Below, one piece after another: positions 1 to 9,819 of a stretch of DNA of 64,000 bases; position 1 is the stretch's first letter, and each line of letters begins with the position of its first letter. Below the pieces are notes generated by a model. That model did no database searches. It saw nothing but the letters and a program-made list of their open reading frames with translations, and was not told where the DNA came from. Origin of the DNA: Candidatus Rhodobacter oscarellae (lineage in GTDB: Bacteria; Pseudomonadota; Alphaproteobacteria; Rhodobacterales; Rhodobacteraceae); contig NZ_LFTY01000002.1 in the NCBI RefSeq assembly GCF_001078595.1, positions 269,378 through 333,377 on the forward strand, read 5' to 3'. Both the position numbers and the translations under genes were made by a program.

Positions 1-219
1 GCGGTAGACATGCGCGACCTCCTCGGCGGACAGGACCGTGCCCGCGCCGATCTGCGCCACATCGCCAAACGCCTTTGCCATGGCCGCGATGCTGGCCTGG
101 GGATCCGGCGAGTTCAGCGGAACCTCGATGCGTGAGATCCCGGCCTCGATCAGCGCCGCGGCGGCCGCTTCGGCTGCATCCGGTGCGATCCCGCGCAGGA
201 TGGCAATCAATGGGCGCAT
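1..219 (-). CDS. dgoA: 2-dehydro-3-deoxy-6-phosphogalactonate aldolase, partial (N-terminal 73 residues)
   Basis: The reading frame starts with ATG at 219 and runs off the left edge, so only the N-terminal third is present. The start [11 protein letters not shown], the segment [11 protein letters not shown] (carrying the glutamate that in KDPG/KDPGal aldolases assists catalysis) and GAGTVLS are typical of the family. The enzyme cleaves 2-dehydro-3-deoxy-6-phosphogalactonate to pyruvate and glyceraldehyde 3-phosphate, the last step of the De Ley-Doudoroff galactonate route. The Schiff-base lysine lies outside the window. The start codon follows the TGA of dgoK by one base, so the two genes are surely co-transcribed and probably translationally coupled. 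Confidence 0.9.
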   Translation of the reverse strand, partial: MRPLIAILRGIAPDAAEAAAAALIEAGISRIEVPLNSPDPQASIAAMAKAFGDVAQIGAGTVLSAEEVAHVYR

Positions 220-220
220 G

Positions 221-1105
221 TCACTGTCCTTTCATGTAAATTTCTGTGAGCCCGGCGAGCGCCAGAGCGTCGCCCGCAGCCTCTCGTGGCGCCAAGCCCT
301 GCAAACGCAGCGCGGCGGCGTAATGCGCGGTCAGGCTGGGATCGCCCAAGACGGCCACGTCCTGGCCCAGCCAATAGGGGCGGGCGGCGGCAAGCTCGGC
401 CCCAATAAGCAGGCCGGACAGCCGCGCCTTTGCCGCCTCTGGGGTTTGCGGCCCAACCAGGCCCGCCGCGCGCAGCCCAAAGAGCTCTGCGGCCAGGCGC
501 TCAGGCCGCGACAGCGTTTGGCCGACGGCGTCCGCGAAGGCCTCCGCGTCCCAGCCGTCTGCCCCCACGGAGTGCCGCAGGACCGAGTGCTGAGACAAAA
601 GCGCAAACAGCTCTCCGGACATGAAGGTGCGAAAGCTGACGACCTCTGCGGCGCTGATATGCACCCATTTGGTATGCGTGCCGGGCAGGCAGAGGATGCC
701 GTCGAAATCGGGGTTCTGCGCGAGGTAGCCGGCGATCTGCGTTTCCTCGCCGCGCATCACATCGGGCGGTTCGGCCTGGCAGATCCCGGGCGCGATGCGC
801 ATGTCCAGCCTTGCGTCCTGCGTGGGTGCCTTGGTGAGCGCGTCGGGCGCGGTGACCAGGCAGGGGACGGGGCGATAGGCGGCCTCGACCCAGCCCTGTC
901 GGGCGCCGACCATGCCGCAGGCGATCACCCGCGTGGGGCCCTCGATCCAATCGCCGATCAGGTCCATCAGGGCAGGTTCGAAGGCGCCGGGCGTCAGCCC
1001 GCCCATGCCCTGCTCGGACTGCTCGAAATCGACCTGGACCGCGCCGCGCATCGCCCAGGCCCGTAAATTGGACGTGCCCCAATCCACTGCCACCCAGTTT
1101 GCCAC
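221..1105 (-). CDS. dgoK: 2-dehydro-3-deoxygalactonokinase
   Basis: The kinase phosphorylates 2-dehydro-3-deoxygalactonate to make the substrate of the dgoA product that follows directly. Family signatures are [13 protein letters not shown] near the N-terminus (phosphate-binding loop), [12 protein letters not shown], and [12 protein letters not shown] in the middle. I chose the GTG at 1105 (294 residues, [10 protein letters not shown]), which gives the usual family length with the motif directly at the N-terminus. A longer frame reaches ATG at 1195, but its extra 30 residues look nothing like the family. It is cytoplasmic and the first visible gene of a galactonate catabolic operon whose other genes must lie to the left. 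Confidence 0.9.
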   Translation of the reverse strand: MANWVAVDWGTSNLRAWAMRGAVQVDFEQSEQGMGGLTPGAFEPALMDLIGDWIEGPTRVIACGMVGARQGWVEAAYRPVPCLVTAPDALTKAPTQDARLDMRIAPGICQAEPPDVMRGEETQIAGYLAQNPDFDGILCLPGTHTKWVHISAAEVVSFRTFMSGELFALLSQHSVLRHSVGADGWDAEAFADAVGQTLSRPERLAAELFGLRAAGLVGPQTPEAAKARLSGLLIGAELAAARPYWLGQDVAVLGDPSLTAHYAAALRLQGLAPREAAGDALALAGLTEIYMKGQ

Positions 1106-1373
1106 AGCTCGATCCCCTTGAATTGCTTGCGCGGCGGGGCGTGATGCCCCGTTATCCACTGGCCGTAAGGTCGGCCAATTCGCGACCTGCCGCAAGGGCG
1201 CCTTGGCGTCTCTTTTGCCGCAGCGGGGCGCGAGGCGGGCAATTCTCGCAGGGCTGAGGGGATTGCGGCAATGCGCTGGCGCTTCACCGCGCCCGTGCTA
1301 ATGTTGTGCGTGGGCGGCGCGCGCTAGGGCACCTCGTCGCAGCAACAACGCCATATGCGCAAGGAGAACTAAT

Positions 1374-1802
1374 ATGGGCATCACTTATCTGCACACAATG
1401 GTCCGGGTGAAGGACCTGGAGGCATCGAAGGCCTTCTACGAGCTTTTGGGCCTTGAAGAGACGCGCCGCCATGACAGCGAGGGCGGGCGGTTCACGCTGC
1501 TTTTCATGACCCCGCCGGGGCAAGAGAACGCGCATGTCGAGCTGACCTATAACTGGGATGGCGATGATGGCCTGCCCTCGGACGGCCGGCATTTTGGGCA
1601 TCTGGCCTACGCGGTGGACAACATCTACGACATGTGCGCCAAGCTTCAGGAGGCCGGGGTTGTGATCAATCGCCCGCCGCGCGATGGGCGTATGGCCTTT
1701 GTGCGCTCGCCCGATAACGTGTCGGTGGAGCTGCTGCAGGCGGGCGATGCGCTGGAGCCTGCCGAGCCCTGGGCCAGCATGGGCAATACCGGCCATTGGT
1801 AA
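1374..1802 (+). CDS. gloA: lactoylglutathione lyase (glyoxalase I)
   Basis: Glyoxalase I isomerises the hemithioacetal of methylglyoxal and glutathione to S-lactoylglutathione. The 142-residue protein has two beta-alpha-beta-beta-beta half domains. The four metal ligands expected from the family (H/E/H/E) fall at H7, E56, H76 and E119, a spacing close to the nickel-type E. coli enzyme. A good ribosome-binding site (AAGGAG) precedes the ATG. The downstream DUF1194 gene begins with TTG inside the end of this gene, so they are likely co-transcribed, though no functional link is evident. Confidence 0.93.
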   Translation: MGITYLHTMVRVKDLEASKAFYELLGLEETRRHDSEGGRFTLLFMTPPGQENAHVELTYNWDGDDGLPSDGRHFGHLAYAVDNIYDMCAKLQEAGVVINRPPRDGRMAFVRSPDNVSVELLQAGDALEPAEPWASMGNTGHW

Positions 1803-2494
1803 GGCTGGCGCTCGCGATCCTGCTTTGGGCAACGCCAGCGGCGGCAATGGAGTGCCGCTTGGCGCTGCTTCTGGCGCTGGATGTGTCCTCTTCGGTGGAT
1901 GCCGAAGAGGACGCGCTCCAGCGCCGCGGGCTCGCGCGGGCGCTATCCTCGCAGGACGTGCAAGCCGCGATCCTGTCGGTGCCGGGCCAAAGCGTGGCGC
2001 TTGCGGTCTATGAGTGGTCCGGGCGCTACCAGCAATTCGTGACGCTGGACTGGCGGCTTTTGTCCACCTCCTCTGATATCCTCACGGCGGCGGCGGATAT
2101 CTCTGGCTCGCGGCGTCCGCACCGCGAGTACCCGACCGCCATTGGCTATGCCATTGGATATGCCGCGGCGCTTTTTGCTAAGGCGCCGCCCTGCCAGGCG
2201 CGCACGCTTGACGTCTCCGGCGATGGCAAGAACAACGAGGGCTTCCCGCCGCGGCTGGCCTACGCCAATTTCCCGCTGGAGGACGTCACCGTCAATGGGC
2301 TGACCATCGGTGGCCAGTCTGATGACCTGGCGGGTTACTACTTGCGCGAATTGATCCGCGGGCCCGGTGCCTTCGTGGAGGAGGCAAGCGATTTCGCCGA
2401 TTTCGAACGCGCGATGCAGCGCAAGCTGGTGCGCGAGACGCGGGCCCTGGCCATTGGCATGGCGCCCCTGGCGGGCGCTGGTTCGGGCGGCTAG
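1796..2494 (+). CDS. secreted DUF1194 (VWA-like) protein, copy 1
   Basis: This 232-residue protein has a cleavable-looking signal sequence (residues 1-17, ending PAAA) and then a DUF1194 fold related to von Willebrand A domains. D29, S31 and S33 form a DxSxS metal-site motif (LALDVSSSVD). A second conserved block is LDVSGDGKNNEGF. The function of DUF1194 proteins is unknown; the fold suggests metal-dependent protein binding in the periplasm. The start is TTG at 1796, overlapping the gloA stop; no better start fits the signal peptide. The next gene is a paralogue beginning one base after this stop, so this is a tandem duplication translated as one unit. Confidence 0.82.
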   Translation: MVRLALAILLWATPAAAMECRLALLLALDVSSSVDAEEDALQRRGLARALSSQDVQAAILSVPGQSVALAVYEWSGRYQQFVTLDWRLLSTSSDILTAAADISGSRRPHREYPTAIGYAIGYAAALFAKAPPCQARTLDVSGDGKNNEGFPPRLAYANFPLEDVTVNGLTIGGQSDDLAGYYLRELIRGPGAFVEEASDFADFERAMQRKLVRETRALAIGMAPLAGAGSGG

Positions 2495-3205
2495 GTGCTG
2501 CGGGTGGCGGTCCTTCTGGCCGCGATCCTAGGCGGTGCGGCGGAGGCGGCCTGCCGCCAGGCGCTGGCGCTTGGTTTGGATGTTTCGGGATCGGTCGATG
2601 CGACCGAGTACCGTTTGCAGCTGGACGGGCTGGCCGGGGCGCTTTTGCATCCGGACGTGCGGGGGGCTTTTCTGGCCGCGCCCGGCGTGCCTGTGCGGCT
2701 GATGGTCTATGAATGGGCGGGTTCGTCGCGAATGCGCACCGTGCTGGGCTGGACCGAGATTGCGACCGGCGACGACCTTGAAAACATTGCCGCGCAGCTG
2801 CGCGCAACGCAGCGCGTGCCGCAGAACCCCGCGACCGCGCTGGGCGGTGCGATGGTCTTTGGCGCGACGGCGCTGCGGTCGCAGCCAGATTGCTGGCGCC
2901 GAACGCTCGACATTTCTGGTGATGGCAAGTCTAACACCGGCCCCGAGCCACGGGGGGTGCGCGAAAGCCTCGCCAGGGCGGGCATTACGATCAACGGATT
3001 GGTGATCGGTGCGGACGCGCCGGTCACGGGCGACCAGCGCCAGATGGAGATCGCGGAGCTGTCCGCCTATTACCGGGCGGATGTTATCCTCGGCCCGGAT
3101 GCCTTCGTGGAGGTGGCCCTGGGGTTTCAGGATTTCGAGGCGGCGATGGCGCGCAAGCTCTTGAGAGAGCTTCAAGTTCGCGCCGTAAGCCAGCTTCGTC
3201 CGTAG
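2495..3205 (+). CDS. secreted DUF1194 (VWA-like) protein, copy 2
   Basis: This paralogue of the preceding gene has 236 residues. It begins at GTG immediately after the TAG of copy 1 with no spacer, so translation is probably coupled. It has the same layout: signal peptide (residues 1-19, ending EAA), DxSxS site at D29/S31/S33 (LGLDVSGSVD), and LDISGDGKSNTGPEP near residue 145. The C-terminal half ends in the shared GPDAFVE...DFEAAM block. The copies have diverged substantially in between, so the duplication is old. The function is unknown; a heterodimeric periplasmic binding pair is one possibility. Confidence 0.82.
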   Translation: MLRVAVLLAAILGGAAEAACRQALALGLDVSGSVDATEYRLQLDGLAGALLHPDVRGAFLAAPGVPVRLMVYEWAGSSRMRTVLGWTEIATGDDLENIAAQLRATQRVPQNPATALGGAMVFGATALRSQPDCWRRTLDISGDGKSNTGPEPRGVRESLARAGITINGLVIGADAPVTGDQRQMEIAELSAYYRADVILGPDAFVEVALGFQDFEAAMARKLLRELQVRAVSQLRP

Positions 3206-3543
3206 AGGAGGTTCTTAGCCGAGCGCAGCGAGGCCCCGCCGCGGCGCTCGCGTATGCCGAAGGCATGCAAGGCGCGGCGCAATCCCGTTGGCTGCTTGAT
3301 CTCGCCTGGCATGGCAGAGGGACGGCTTGGGGGTTTGGGGGGCGGACGCTGCGCCGGCCAACAAGTGCTGAACTCGTCGCCCCCCATTCGCACGAAGTGC
3401 TAGACCAGCGCGCCCGGTTCGTTTCGACCCCTTTCGTAGCGCCATGCTGACAAAGCAAAGCCCGTTTTGGGCCCACGAGAGGGCACGGTCTGTCGCAACA
3501 TGGGGTCGGAACGTTTCCGGGCGCTCCTTTAGGTCACGGCCCG
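3206..3543. other. intergenic region without a recognised gene
   Basis: These 338 bases separate two convergent genes (DUF1194 copy 2 and a MarR regulator). I see a short hairpin (ATGCC-GAA-GGCAT near 3254-3266) in a GC-rich stretch that may end transcription, but no T-run follows. Several frames are open here on both strands, but none has a credible start, ribosome-binding site or recognisable protein sequence. Confidence 0.5.
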
Positions 3544-4041
3544 CTAGTAGATATACCGGATTTGGTCGCTCCAATACCGTTCCATACGGCGCAGCGCGGT
3601 GTTGATCTCTTCCATGCCGTTCAGGTCCAGCACCGCGCGGCTCTCTAGCCCCTCGGCGTGCTTGCTGAAAAGCTCCGAGACGATGTCTTGCACGTTGCGG
3701 CCCTTCTCCGTCAGCCGTACCCGCACGGATCGCCGATCGATCTCGCAGCGCTGGTGGTGCATATAGCCCGCCTCAACCAGCTTCTTTAGGTTGTAGCTGA
3801 CATTCGAGCCCTGGTAGTAGCCGCGCGATTTCAGTTCGCCCGCCGTGACTTCGTTGTCGCCCACGTTGAACAACAACAACGCCTGCACCGAGTTGATCTC
3901 TAAGATCCCTAACCGTTCAAACTCATCCTTAATCACATCCAAGAGCAATCGGTGCAGCCGTTCCACCAGAGAGAGCGATTCGAGATACTGGGTCATGAAC
4001 CCGCGCTCGATCACTCCGCCGATCTGGGAATGAACACTCAT
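3544..4041 (-). CDS. MarR-family winged-helix transcriptional regulator
   Basis: A 165-residue MarR-type regulator. The winged helix lies at about residues 50-120: EINSVQALLLFNVG, ELKSRGYYQGSNVSYNLKKL (recognition helix), then the wing with CEIDRRSVRVRLTEKG. The sequence resembles the alphaproteobacterial LdtR-type group, but no L,D-transpeptidase gene is near, so I do not assign the symbol. It is transcribed alone. Its upstream region (4042-4135) is AT-rich with near-palindromic sequence around TTAAGCTTGAA, a plausible autoregulatory site. A second in-frame ATG (MTQYLES, residue 16) is also possible as start. Confidence 0.85.
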   Translation of the reverse strand: MSVHSQIGGVIERGFMTQYLESLSLVERLHRLLLDVIKDEFERLGILEINSVQALLLFNVGDNEVTAGELKSRGYYQGSNVSYNLKKLVEAGYMHHQRCEIDRRSVRVRLTEKGRNVQDIVSELFSKHAEGLESRAVLDLNGMEEINTALRRMERYWSDQIRYIY

Positions 4042-4135
4042 GTTAGGTCTCCGCCTGTTTTTGCTGCCTCAGAAGAGGTCAATAGGGCGGATTTCCCAAT
4101 ATTTAGTTAAGCTTGAATATATCGAACAGGCGCGC

Positions 4136-4395
4136 TCATCGCCCGCGCGCATGCGCCGAGATATCCTGCATTAAGGCTGCAAACTGATCCGGTGGGTCCT
4201 GCCTGCCCAGCACCCAGGAATAGATGTCCTGGTCGTTCTCGCCCAGCAGCCGGTCATAGGTCTGCAAATCGGCCTCGTTCATCACCGCCAGGCGGTCCTC
4301 GGCGAAGGCCGACAGAACCACGTCCATCTCCTTGATCCCGCGGCGCATGGACCGCATTTTGAGGCGCTTTAGCCGGTGCTCGGGCAGCTCAACGG

Positions 4396-4399
<4 letters not shown>
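4136..4399 (-). CDS. sdhE: FAD assembly factor SdhE (succinate dehydrogenase assembly factor 2)
   Basis: A small, acidic 87-residue protein of the SdhE/Sdh5 family that promotes covalent attachment of FAD to the flavoprotein subunit of succinate dehydrogenase (and fumarate reductase where present). The diagnostic RGxxE motif is R20-G21-I-K-E24 within MRRGIKEMD, followed by the helical bundle sequence DLQTYDRLLGENDQDIYSWV (known family consensus). Its ATG overlaps the stop of the upstream XRE regulator by 4 nt, so the two form an operon. The succinate dehydrogenase genes themselves are not in the window. Confidence 0.93.
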
Positions 4400-6133
<1,734 letters not shown>

Positions 6134-6156
6134 CTGGGTCGCGGCGGAGGCGCGCG

Positions 6157-7356
6157 ATGGCCACAGACAGCATAGCCGTTCTGGGCGCGGGTATCGGCGG
6201 GCTCGCATTCGCGGCGCTTGCCGCGCGCGCTGGGCGCCAGGTCAGGGTGTTCGATCAATTTGAGACCGCTCGGCCCCTCGGCTCGGGCTTGGTGATCCAA
6301 CCCGTCGGGCAGGCGGTGTTGCGCGCCGTCGGCGCGCAGGCTGCCTTCGATCTTGGTCAGCCTATTCGGCGGATGCAGGGCGACGAAACCAGCGGGCGGC
6401 GGGTGCTTGACGTCTCCTACGATCATGGCGGGTCGGATCGCTTCGGGCTGGCGATCCATCGCTCTAGCTTGTTTCAGTCCCTTTTGGGGGCCGCGCAGAC
6501 GGCCGGCGCAGAGTTGCGCTCTGGTCACAAGGTCTCGGGTCGCCGTGGCTCGCGCGTCCGTTTTGCCGATGGCTCCGAGGCGGGGCCGTTTAATCTGATC
6601 GTGGATGCGCTTGGGGCCGGATCGCCGCTATCGCCGCTTAAGGCGCGCATGCTACCTTACTGTGCGATCTGGGGCACGGTCCCCTGGCCAGAAACCGGCC
6701 TGCCGCGCAACCAGCTGACGCAGCGCTACCGGCGCGCGGACTGCATGATCGGCGCTCTGCCCATCGGGCGCATGCCGGGCGCGCAGACACCGCTTGCGGC
6801 GATCTTCTGGTCGCTGGGTCCAGGCGCTTATCAGCGCTGGCGCGCCGCCCCGATTGCGGATTGGAAGGCCGAGGCCACGACCCTGTGGCCGGAATTCGCG
6901 CCCTTCCTGGCGACCATTACCTCGCACGAGCAGATGACGCTTGCCAGATATTCCCACGGCACGCTTGCCCGCCCCATTGGCGAGGGGATTGCCCATATTG
7001 GCGACGCCGCGCATCGCGCCAGCCCGCAGCTTGGCCAGGGCGCGAATATGGCCCTGCTGGACGCGCACGCGCTATGGCTGGCTGTTGCGCGCAATCATCA
7101 CCTGCCGGATGCTCTCTCCGGCTACGCCAAGGCGCGGCGCTGGCATGTGCTGTGTTATCAGGCGATGAGCGCCGCCTTCACCCCGCTGTACCAATCCGAC
7201 AGCCGCGTGGTGCTGCCGGTGCTACGGGATCGGGTGTTCATGCCGCTCAGCCTAGTGCCGCCGATCCCACGCGTCCTAAGCCGCCTGGTCTGCGGAGACC
7301 TTATGCCGCCCTACGGATCGCTGCCCGCTGACAAAACAGCCAAGGATTTTGGATGA
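6157..7356 (+). CDS. FAD-dependent monooxygenase (PHBH/UbiH-like fold)
   Basis: A 399-residue flavoprotein hydroxylase of the group A aromatic monooxygenase type. The Rossmann motif GAGIGGLAFAALAARAG lies at residues 8-24, and the second FAD motif HIGDAAHRASPQLGQGANMA near residue 280 contains the GD pair that contacts the ribityl chain. NAD(P)H and an aromatic or quinone-like substrate are expected, but no pathway neighbours reveal the substrate. It starts 37 bp after aatA and may be read through from it. A 198-bp palindromic repeat element begins three bases after its stop. Confidence 0.82.
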   Translation: MATDSIAVLGAGIGGLAFAALAARAGRQVRVFDQFETARPLGSGLVIQPVGQAVLRAVGAQAAFDLGQPIRRMQGDETSGRRVLDVSYDHGGSDRFGLAIHRSSLFQSLLGAAQTAGAELRSGHKVSGRRGSRVRFADGSEAGPFNLIVDALGAGSPLSPLKARMLPYCAIWGTVPWPETGLPRNQLTQRYRRADCMIGALPIGRMPGAQTPLAAIFWSLGPGAYQRWRAAPIADWKAEATTLWPEFAPFLATITSHEQMTLARYSHGTLARPIGEGIAHIGDAAHRASPQLGQGANMALLDAHALWLAVARNHHLPDALSGYAKARRWHVLCYQAMSAAFTPLYQSDSRVVLPVLRDRVFMPLSLVPPIPRVLSRLVCGDLMPPYGSLPADKTAKDFG

Positions 7357-7359
7357 CAA

Positions 7360-7557
7360 TTGGCCTGGAGAAGGCGTTTGGACGGGCCAAATCTCTTGCA
7401 AGAGATTTGCACTTTCCTTCTAAGGAAAGTGGCCCCGCGCGCCGGCATGAGGTTGCGATAGAGCGATCATTTCGGGGCGCGCTGAAGAAACTCTTGCAAG
7501 AGTTTCGCAATTTTCTTGGAAGAAAATTGCGGCGCGCCAATGCCCGCTCCAGGCCAA
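7360..7557 (-). repeat. 198-bp four-palindrome element, copy A
   Basis: First of three copies of the same element. Its ends are inverted (TTGGCCTGGAG at 7360-7370, CTCCAGGCCAA at 7547-7557). Inside are four palindromes with 9-10-bp arms around a 2-nt centre, all of the form CTT-NN-AAG: 7389-7408, 7411-7430, 7487-7506 and 7508-7529. This copy is inverted relative to copies B and C. It sits between convergent genes. Open frames through it are by-products of the palindromes. Confidence 0.88.
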
Positions 7558-7591
7558 AACCCGCAACTAAGCCCCTCCAAGTGCCACCGTT

Positions 7592-8617
7592 TTACCGAGA
7601 CCGCGCGCCCACCAGGCGGGCCGCAATCGGCGCGCCCAGGATCACAACGAACAGGCGCAGCGTATGATGCGCCACCACAAAGGCCACATCCGCGCCCACG
7701 ATCAGCGCCAGCACCGTCAGCTCTGCTTGCCCACCGGGCGCGAAGGCCAAGAGCGTCTCCTGCCCCGGTGCCAGCCCAAAGCCGTAAATCGCCTCGACAA
7801 AGACCACCGTCAGCACGATCAATATGCCGCAAAACCCAATCCCCGCCAGCAGGTCGCGGCGCACCTCGGTCATGGTTACGCCGGCGTATTTGCAGCCGAT
7901 GGTCATGCCGATGAAGAATTGCGCCGCCCAGATCGCCTCGGCCGGGGGGCGGTTGCCCAAATATCCAGCGGCGGTCACCAGCCCGGTCGCGATCAGCGGC
8001 CCCAGGATGGAGGCGCCAAAGAGGCCCACGCGCTTGGCCACCCGCCATCCGACGCCGCCACAGATCACCATCACCGCGATGTCACTCCAGGGCAGATCCA
8101 CCATCGGGCGCCCCGGCGGGTTGCTCAGATCCACATCCCATATCCCGCGCAGCAGGAACGGCAGGGCCACCACGATCACCGCAACCCGCGTGGCGTGGAT
8201 CAGCGACAGCGTGCGGATGTTCCCGCCCGCCTCCTCGCCGAAGACCAGCATGTCTTGCAGCCCGCCGGGCATGGTCGCGTAGTAGGCCGTCGGAAAGTCG
8301 TAGCCCCAGACGCGCTGAAAATAGGGCACGCCAATGAGGCCGATGCAGACCACCATGACCGGCACCAGCACCAAAGTCGGCCACATCCCCGGCAATGTCG
8401 CCAGCACGGCGGGCGTCAGCGTGGCCCCCACGGCCACACCCAGCACCGCGCGCATCCCGTCATTGACCACAGCGATCCCGCGCATCGGCACGCCGATCAG
8501 CGCCGCGATCAGGCAGGCCGAGATCGGCCCCAGAAGCCATGGCAGCGGCAAAGCCAGCAGCGAAAACACCGCCACGCCCAGCAAGCCGATGGCGAAGGCG
8601 TAAAGCACCGGCCTCAT
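7592..8617 (-). CDS. AbrB-family integral membrane protein (PF05145-type)
   Basis: A 341-residue, very hydrophobic protein with about ten predicted membrane segments arranged as an internal duplication; the repeated hallmark is LPWLLGPI near residue 27 and GASILGPLIATG near 205. Databases call this family AbrB or putative ammonia monooxygenase after early misannotation; E. coli AbrB is an inner-membrane protein of unclear function, and no transport substrate is established. Its start overlaps the stop of the upstream GntR gene by 4 nt, so it is probably the regulated target of that repressor. Confidence 0.8.
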   Translation of the reverse strand: MRPVLYAFAIGLLGVAVFSLLALPLPWLLGPISACLIAALIGVPMRGIAVVNDGMRAVLGVAVGATLTPAVLATLPGMWPTLVLVPVMVVCIGLIGVPYFQRVWGYDFPTAYYATMPGGLQDMLVFGEEAGGNIRTLSLIHATRVAVIVVALPFLLRGIWDVDLSNPPGRPMVDLPWSDIAVMVICGGVGWRVAKRVGLFGASILGPLIATGLVTAAGYLGNRPPAEAIWAAQFFIGMTIGCKYAGVTMTEVRRDLLAGIGFCGILIVLTVVFVEAIYGFGLAPGQETLLAFAPGGQAELTVLALIVGADVAFVVAHHTLRLFVVILGAPIAARLVGARSR

Positions 8618-9249
8618 GCGCCCAGCGCCTTGATCCGATGGCGCAGCGATGTCTGCAGATGCGCCTCGGCTGCCGCGCCCGCCGCCTTTTCGTCGCCGGA
8701 GCGCAGCGCCTCGACAATCGCGCGATGCTGCCGCGTGACCTCGTCGATCCGTTCCGGGTCGGTGAAGGTCGTGGGCCCCAGCAACAAGAGCGCGTTGTTC
8801 AGTGCCCGGGCGGCGTCCATCAGGAAGCGGTTGCGTCCCGCCAGATAGAGCCCGCGGTGAAAGTCCTGGTTGAGCGCCGCGGCCTGGGCTGGGTCCTCGC
8901 GAACTGACTCGATGGCCTGGTTGATATCGTCGAGCGCGTCGAATTCGGCCTGAGCGCCGTGCTTGGCGGCCATCTCGGCGGCAGTGCGTTCCAGCACGAT
9001 GCGCATCTCATAGAGCTCGACGATCTCGGCATGGCTCAGCGCGCGCACGACGGCGCCGATCCGAGGGCGGTGCTCGACAATGCCTTCGGCCTCCAGCCGC
9101 CTCAGGGCCTCGCGAACGGGCGTCCGCGACAGGTTTAGGCGGGCGCCGACCTCCTCCTCGCGCAGGCGGTCGCCTGGGCGGTAGGTGCCTGATCTGATGC
9201 TTGAGACGAGCGCCTCAAACGCGGTCTCGCCGCTGGATAGTTTGGACAT
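8614..9249 (-). CDS. GntR-family regulator, FadR/FCD subfamily
   Basis: A 211-residue regulator with an N-terminal winged helix (residues 10-75: RPGDRLREEEVGARLNLSRT, PVREALRRLEAEGIV) and a C-terminal all-helical FCD effector domain. Possible metal or ligand residues are in the typical positions (DFHRGLY, RQHRAIVEAL, EAHLQTSL). It is co-transcribed with the AbrB-type membrane gene. A perfect 20-bp palindrome 31-50 bp before its start is the obvious operator, so the operon is likely autorepressed and induced by a small carboxylate of unknown identity. Confidence 0.9.
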   Translation of the reverse strand: MSKLSSGETAFEALVSSIRSGTYRPGDRLREEEVGARLNLSRTPVREALRRLEAEGIVEHRPRIGAVVRALSHAEIVELYEMRIVLERTAAEMAAKHGAQAEFDALDDINQAIESVREDPAQAAALNQDFHRGLYLAGRNRFLMDAARALNNALLLLGPTTFTDPERIDEVTRQHRAIVEALRSGDEKAAGAAAEAHLQTSLRHRIKALGA

Positions 9250-9279
9250 GTTGTGCCTGGATTGCTCAGCTCACCGGTC

Positions 9280-9299
9280 TTGTATCCGAGCGGATACAA
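9280..9299. promoter_or_regulatory. palindromic operator upstream of the GntR-AbrB operon
   Basis: TTGTATCCGAGCGGATACAA is a perfect inverted repeat: 8-bp arms around GAGC. Both the TTGTATnC half-site and its place just upstream of a FadR-type GntR gene match known operators of this family (for example TnGTATACnA-type sites). It is inferred to bind the product of 8614-9249. Confidence 0.75.
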
Positions 9300-9362
9300 A
9301 ATGCCCAGCCCCATGGGCTCCTTCGACATGTCCATAGGCGCCATGAGCCGAACTTGCCGTCG

Positions 9363-9746
9363 CTAAAGCGTGATCGCACCCGTCGACAAGCCCAGCCCGA
9401 CATTCAGCGATCCCTCGTTGATCAGCCAGCGCCGCAGAACGAAGCTGCGCGCGCCGGTCATGTGCATCGGGTCGCCCTCGGCAAGCGCGCGGGCCTCTTC
9501 CAGCGAGGCGGCGCGCAGGATCAGCATCCCCATGGCCTCCATCTTCTCGCCGGTCTCGTCAGACAGCGGACCGGCGAACATCAGCGCCCCGTCGCGCTCA
9601 AGTTGCTGCAGATAGGCCAGGTGGTCGGGCAGCACCTGTGCGACCTCCTCGGGGGGCTTTGCCGGTGTGCTGACCGCGACATAGGCCTCAAAGGCCAGCG
9701 CGCCGCGCTCTTTGGCATGCGCCTTATAGTCCGCCCATGATGGCAT
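9363..9746 (-). CDS. YciI-family protein
   Basis: A 127-residue protein of the YciI/YCII fold (ferredoxin-like dimer), with DHLAYLQQLERDGALMFAGP containing the conserved H-D pair region and the downstream EARALAEGDPMHMTG block. YciI-like domains occur in dehalogenases and as stand-alone proteins of unknown reaction; a small-molecule lyase role is only a guess. It is a single gene, divergent from nothing obvious, with the glutathione transferase gene 70 bp downstream on the same strand. Confidence 0.8.
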   Translation of the reverse strand: MPSWADYKAHAKERGALAFEAYVAVSTPAKPPEEVAQVLPDHLAYLQQLERDGALMFAGPLSDETGEKMEAMGMLILRAASLEEARALAEGDPMHMTGARSFVLRRWLINEGSLNVGLGLSTGAITL

Positions 9747-9819
9747 GATGGCCCCTCCCTGGATGCTCCAAGCCAGAGCTTATGCCTGCCAGGGCGGGTG
9801 TCAAACACCTAAGCCCGGG

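Noticed and set aside
7664-8848. 394-residue frame antisense to the AbrB-type gene
   Set aside because: Low-complexity His/Gln/Arg composition is typical of antisense GC-rich frames.
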